Part shown: positions 13,259 to 14,545 of the stretch, piece after piece | How the letters are laid out: each line of letters opens with the position of its first letter | Position numbering within the stretch: the stretch's first letter is position 1 | Notes under the pieces: generated by a model | Told to the model about the DNA's origin: nothing | The model's input: only the letters and a program-made list of their open reading frames with translations | The model's database searches: none | Position numbers and translations under genes: made by a program | NCBI GenBank assembly: GCA_905215795.1 | Contig: CAJMRV010000026.1 | Coordinates: 1-14,545 of the forward strand | Length of the DNA: 14,545 nucleotides | Source: an uncultured bacterium | Lineage (GTDB): Bacteria > Pseudomonadota > Gammaproteobacteria > Burkholderiales > Burkholderiaceae_F | Reading direction: 5' to 3'

Positions 13259-14297
13259 CGTGGATCTCCTCGACGATCACGCCGCGTTCGCGCAGGAACG
13301 AGACGGCTTTGACATAACTTTCAAGGGGCGCTTCGATGAGCACCGTGAGCGAGCCGAGCGTGTGCCCGTGGACGTCGTCGACGGATCCGCGCAGGATGTT
13401 GAAGTCGACGTTGAAGCGGCGGGAGCACTCGCTGATCACCGGCGAGGTGACGTCCTCCTCGCTGTAGACGAGGCGGACCAGGCGGACGTAGTCCTCCTCC
13501 TCGTGCTCGGCCACCGCACGGCGGACACGCTCGAGGATCCCCTCGGGGAGGTCGCGGGCCATGACGTTGCCGATCAGGGCCTTGGTCGTCTCATGACGCG
13601 GACGCATGAAGATGTCCGTGACCGGACCCTCCTCGACCACCTTGCCGTGGTTCATGACGGCGACGCGGTCGCAGATCTGCTTGACCACCTGCATTTCGTG
13701 GGTGATCATCACGACCGTCAGGCCGAGCTTCTTGTTGATGTCCTTGAGGAGCGCGAGCGTGGCCGCGGTCGTCTCGGGGTCGAGCGCCGAGGTGGCCTCG
13801 TCCGAGAGGAGCACCTTGGGGTTGTTGGTCAGGGCGCGGGCGATGCCGACGCGCTGCTTCTGACCGCCCGAGAGCTGGGAGGGATACTTCCTGGCGTGTT
13901 CGGTGAGGCCGACGAGCTCGAGGAGCGGCTCGACCGTGCGCTTGATCTCGTCCTTCGGGGTGTTCGTGAGGACGAGCGGCAGGGCGACGTTGTCGTAGAT
14001 CGTGCGGGAGCTGAGCAGGTTGAAGTGCTGGAAGATCATCCCGATCGAACGGCGCATCTCACGGAGCGCGGCCTCGTCGAGTTCGAGCATGTTCTTGCCG
14101 TCGACGATGACGCGGCCCTCCGAGGGGCGGTTGAGCAGGTTGATGCATCGCACGAGGGTCGACTTGCCCGCGCCCGAGCGGCCGATGATCCCGAAGATCT
14201 CTCCGGGCTTGATCGACAGGGATACGTCGTCGAGGGCCTTGAATTCGCGGCCTTCGGGCGTACGGTATAGCTGGGTGATGTGTTCGAGTTTGATCAT
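13248..14297 (-). CDS. metN: Methionine ABC transporter ATP-binding protein MetN
   Basis: MetN is the ATPase of the MetNIQ importer. The 349-aa protein (E. coli 343) has Walker A GRSGAGKST (39-47), Q-loop Gln90, signature LSGGQKQR (142-149), Walker B VLLSDEATSALD (162-173) with catalytic Glu167, and switch His200. Residues of about 270-345 form the C-terminal NIL (ACT-like) domain, which in E. coli MetN binds methionine and shuts transport down when internal methionine is high. This trans-inhibition is family knowledge, not shown here. The start at 14297 (MIKLEHITQLYR) matches the family but lacks a clear ribosome-binding site. It is the first gene of the leftward cluster metN-metI-psiE-trmB. 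The 215 bases upstream hold inverted repeats and the terminator of a tRNA gene; no confident promoter, MetR site or SAM riboswitch is seen. Confidence 0.97.
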   Translation of the reverse strand: MIKLEHITQLYRTPEGREFKALDDVSLSIKPGEIFGIIGRSGAGKSTLVRCINLLNRPSEGRVIVDGKNMLELDEAALREMRRSIGMIFQHFNLLSSRTIYDNVALPLVLTNTPKDEIKRTVEPLLELVGLTEHARKYPSQLSGGQKQRVGIARALTNNPKVLLSDEATSALDPETTAATLALLKDINKKLGLTVVMITHEMQVVKQICDRVAVMNHGKVVEEGPVTDIFMRPRHETTKALIGNVMARDLPEGILERVRRAVAEHEEEDYVRLVRLVYSEEDVTSPVISECSRRFNVDFNILRGSVDDVHGHTLGSLTVLIEAPLESYVKAVSFLRERGVIVEEIHDVQ

Positions 14298-14390
14298 GAG
14301 TTCGAATGCCGGACGATGAACGCTTGGCGTCGCTATGGAAAACTGAACCTAATAGTTTAGCGGGACGCGGCGGACGTCATCGGGTTTACG

Positions 14391-14406
14391 CGGACTTTCT
14401 TGTCCG
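14391..14406. repeat. Short inverted repeat upstream of metN
   Basis: CGGAC and GTCCG form 5-base arms around a 6-base spacer about 95 bases upstream of the metN start. It might be an operator or a weak hairpin in the metN leader; the match is short. Confidence 0.25.
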
Positions 14407-14423
14407 ACTAAGTAATCGGCCTT

Positions 14424-14438
14424 AGCCCCCGCGGGGCT
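14424..14438. repeat. GC-rich hairpin upstream of metN (first of an adjacent pair)
   Basis: AGCCCC and GGGGCT form a 6-bp stem with a CGC loop. It lies next to a second, larger hairpin and 38 bases from the tRNA terminator. No T-run follows on either strand. Confidence 0.45.
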
Positions 14439-14441
14439 TCG

Positions 14442-14461
14442 CGCGCACATGCGTGTGCGCG
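14442..14461. repeat. GC-rich hairpin upstream of metN (second of an adjacent pair)
   Basis: CGCGCACA and TGTGCGCG are perfect 8-base arms around a TGCG loop. It lies between the tRNA terminator and the metN promoter region. No T-run follows on either strand, so it is not an intrinsic terminator by itself. Confidence 0.55.
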
Positions 14462-14468
14462 GGGGACG

Positions 14469-14503
14469 AAAAAAAATCCCATTGATCGCTCAATGGGATT
14501 TTT
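14469..14503 (-). terminator. Intrinsic terminator after the tRNA gene (usable on both strands)
   Basis: ATCCCATTGA and TCAATGGGAT form a perfect 10-bp stem with a TCGC loop. On the minus strand eight T follow; on the plus strand five T follow. It begins nine bases after the encoded CCA end of the tRNA and would stop tRNA transcription before metN. Confidence 0.9.
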
Positions 14504-14512
14504 CAGGAATTC

Positions 14513-14545
14513 TGGTGGGAACGCAGGGATTCGAACCCTGGACCG
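14513..14545 (-). tRNA. tRNA gene, 3' end only (identity not determined)
   Basis: On the minus strand the last 33 bases read as the end of a tRNA: T-arm stem CAGGG and CCCTG around the TTCGAAT loop, then acceptor strand CGTTCCC, discriminator A and an encoded CCA. The gene continues past the window edge, so the anticodon is not visible; the matching 5' acceptor should read GGGAACG. A strong terminator follows directly. Confidence 0.92.

Noticed and set aside
13164..14270. An open frame of 368 codons on the plus strand opposite metN
   Set aside because: It is antisense to a complete ABC ATPase and rich in Asp, Glu, Val and Leu with no recognisable motif.
14513..14545. Whether the right-edge RNA could be the 3' end of tmRNA
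   Set aside because: The acceptor strand CGTTCCC does not match the usual tmRNA end, which pairs with a GGGGCTG-like 5' end; an ordinary tRNA fits better, although the anticodon is outside the window.

Overview
This 14.5 kb stretch is a dense, GC-rich chromosomal segment of housekeeping and stress genes. The protein families and their relatives (MoaC, TcdA, EttA, MnmC-like, UppP, TrmB, PsiE-like, MetNI) fit a betaproteobacterium of the order Burkholderiales. A Sutterella-like gut lineage is my best guess, but that is an impression from protein style, not a computed placement. I see no phage, transposon, CRISPR array, toxin-antitoxin or defence genes.

Layout, left to right. At 1-290 (-) is the first 96 codons of an exported M48-type metalloprotease, divergent from moaC (+, molybdenum cofactor synthesis). 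A bidirectional terminator separates moaC from a convergent LuxR-type regulator (-). That regulator has a good sigma70-type promoter and a leader that could encode a 27-aa peptide whose stop overlaps the regulator's ATG. Next is a two-domain universal stress protein (-), divergent from tcdA (+, t6A cyclisation in tRNA), then a single-domain universal stress protein (+). A monocistronic 132-aa protein of unknown function (+) follows, with its own extended -10 promoter, a foldable leader and a terminator. Then come ettA (+, ABC-F translation factor) and its terminator, and an MnmC-type FAD oxidoreductase (+) whose N-terminal part is not a recognisable methyltransferase. It converges on a UPF0149/SEC-C protein (-).

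The right half starts with uppP (+, undecaprenyl-diphosphate phosphatase) and a closely coupled serB-like HAD phosphatase (+). Tandem hairpin terminators separate them from a leftward cluster: metN-metI (methionine ABC importer, overlapping genes), a PsiE-like membrane protein, and trmB (tRNA m7G46 methyltransferase). No substrate-binding metQ is present. The right edge holds three small inverted repeats, a strong terminator and the 3' end of a tRNA gene on the minus strand.

Several genes act on tRNA or the ribosome (tcdA, ettA, mnmC-like, trmB, plus the tRNA), and three universal-stress domains sit in two genes around tcdA. I do not see one coherent new multi-gene system. The best leads are the unusual N-terminal region of the MnmC-like protein, the degenerate receiver and possible leader peptide of the LuxR regulator, and the structured leader of the 132-aa unknown gene.
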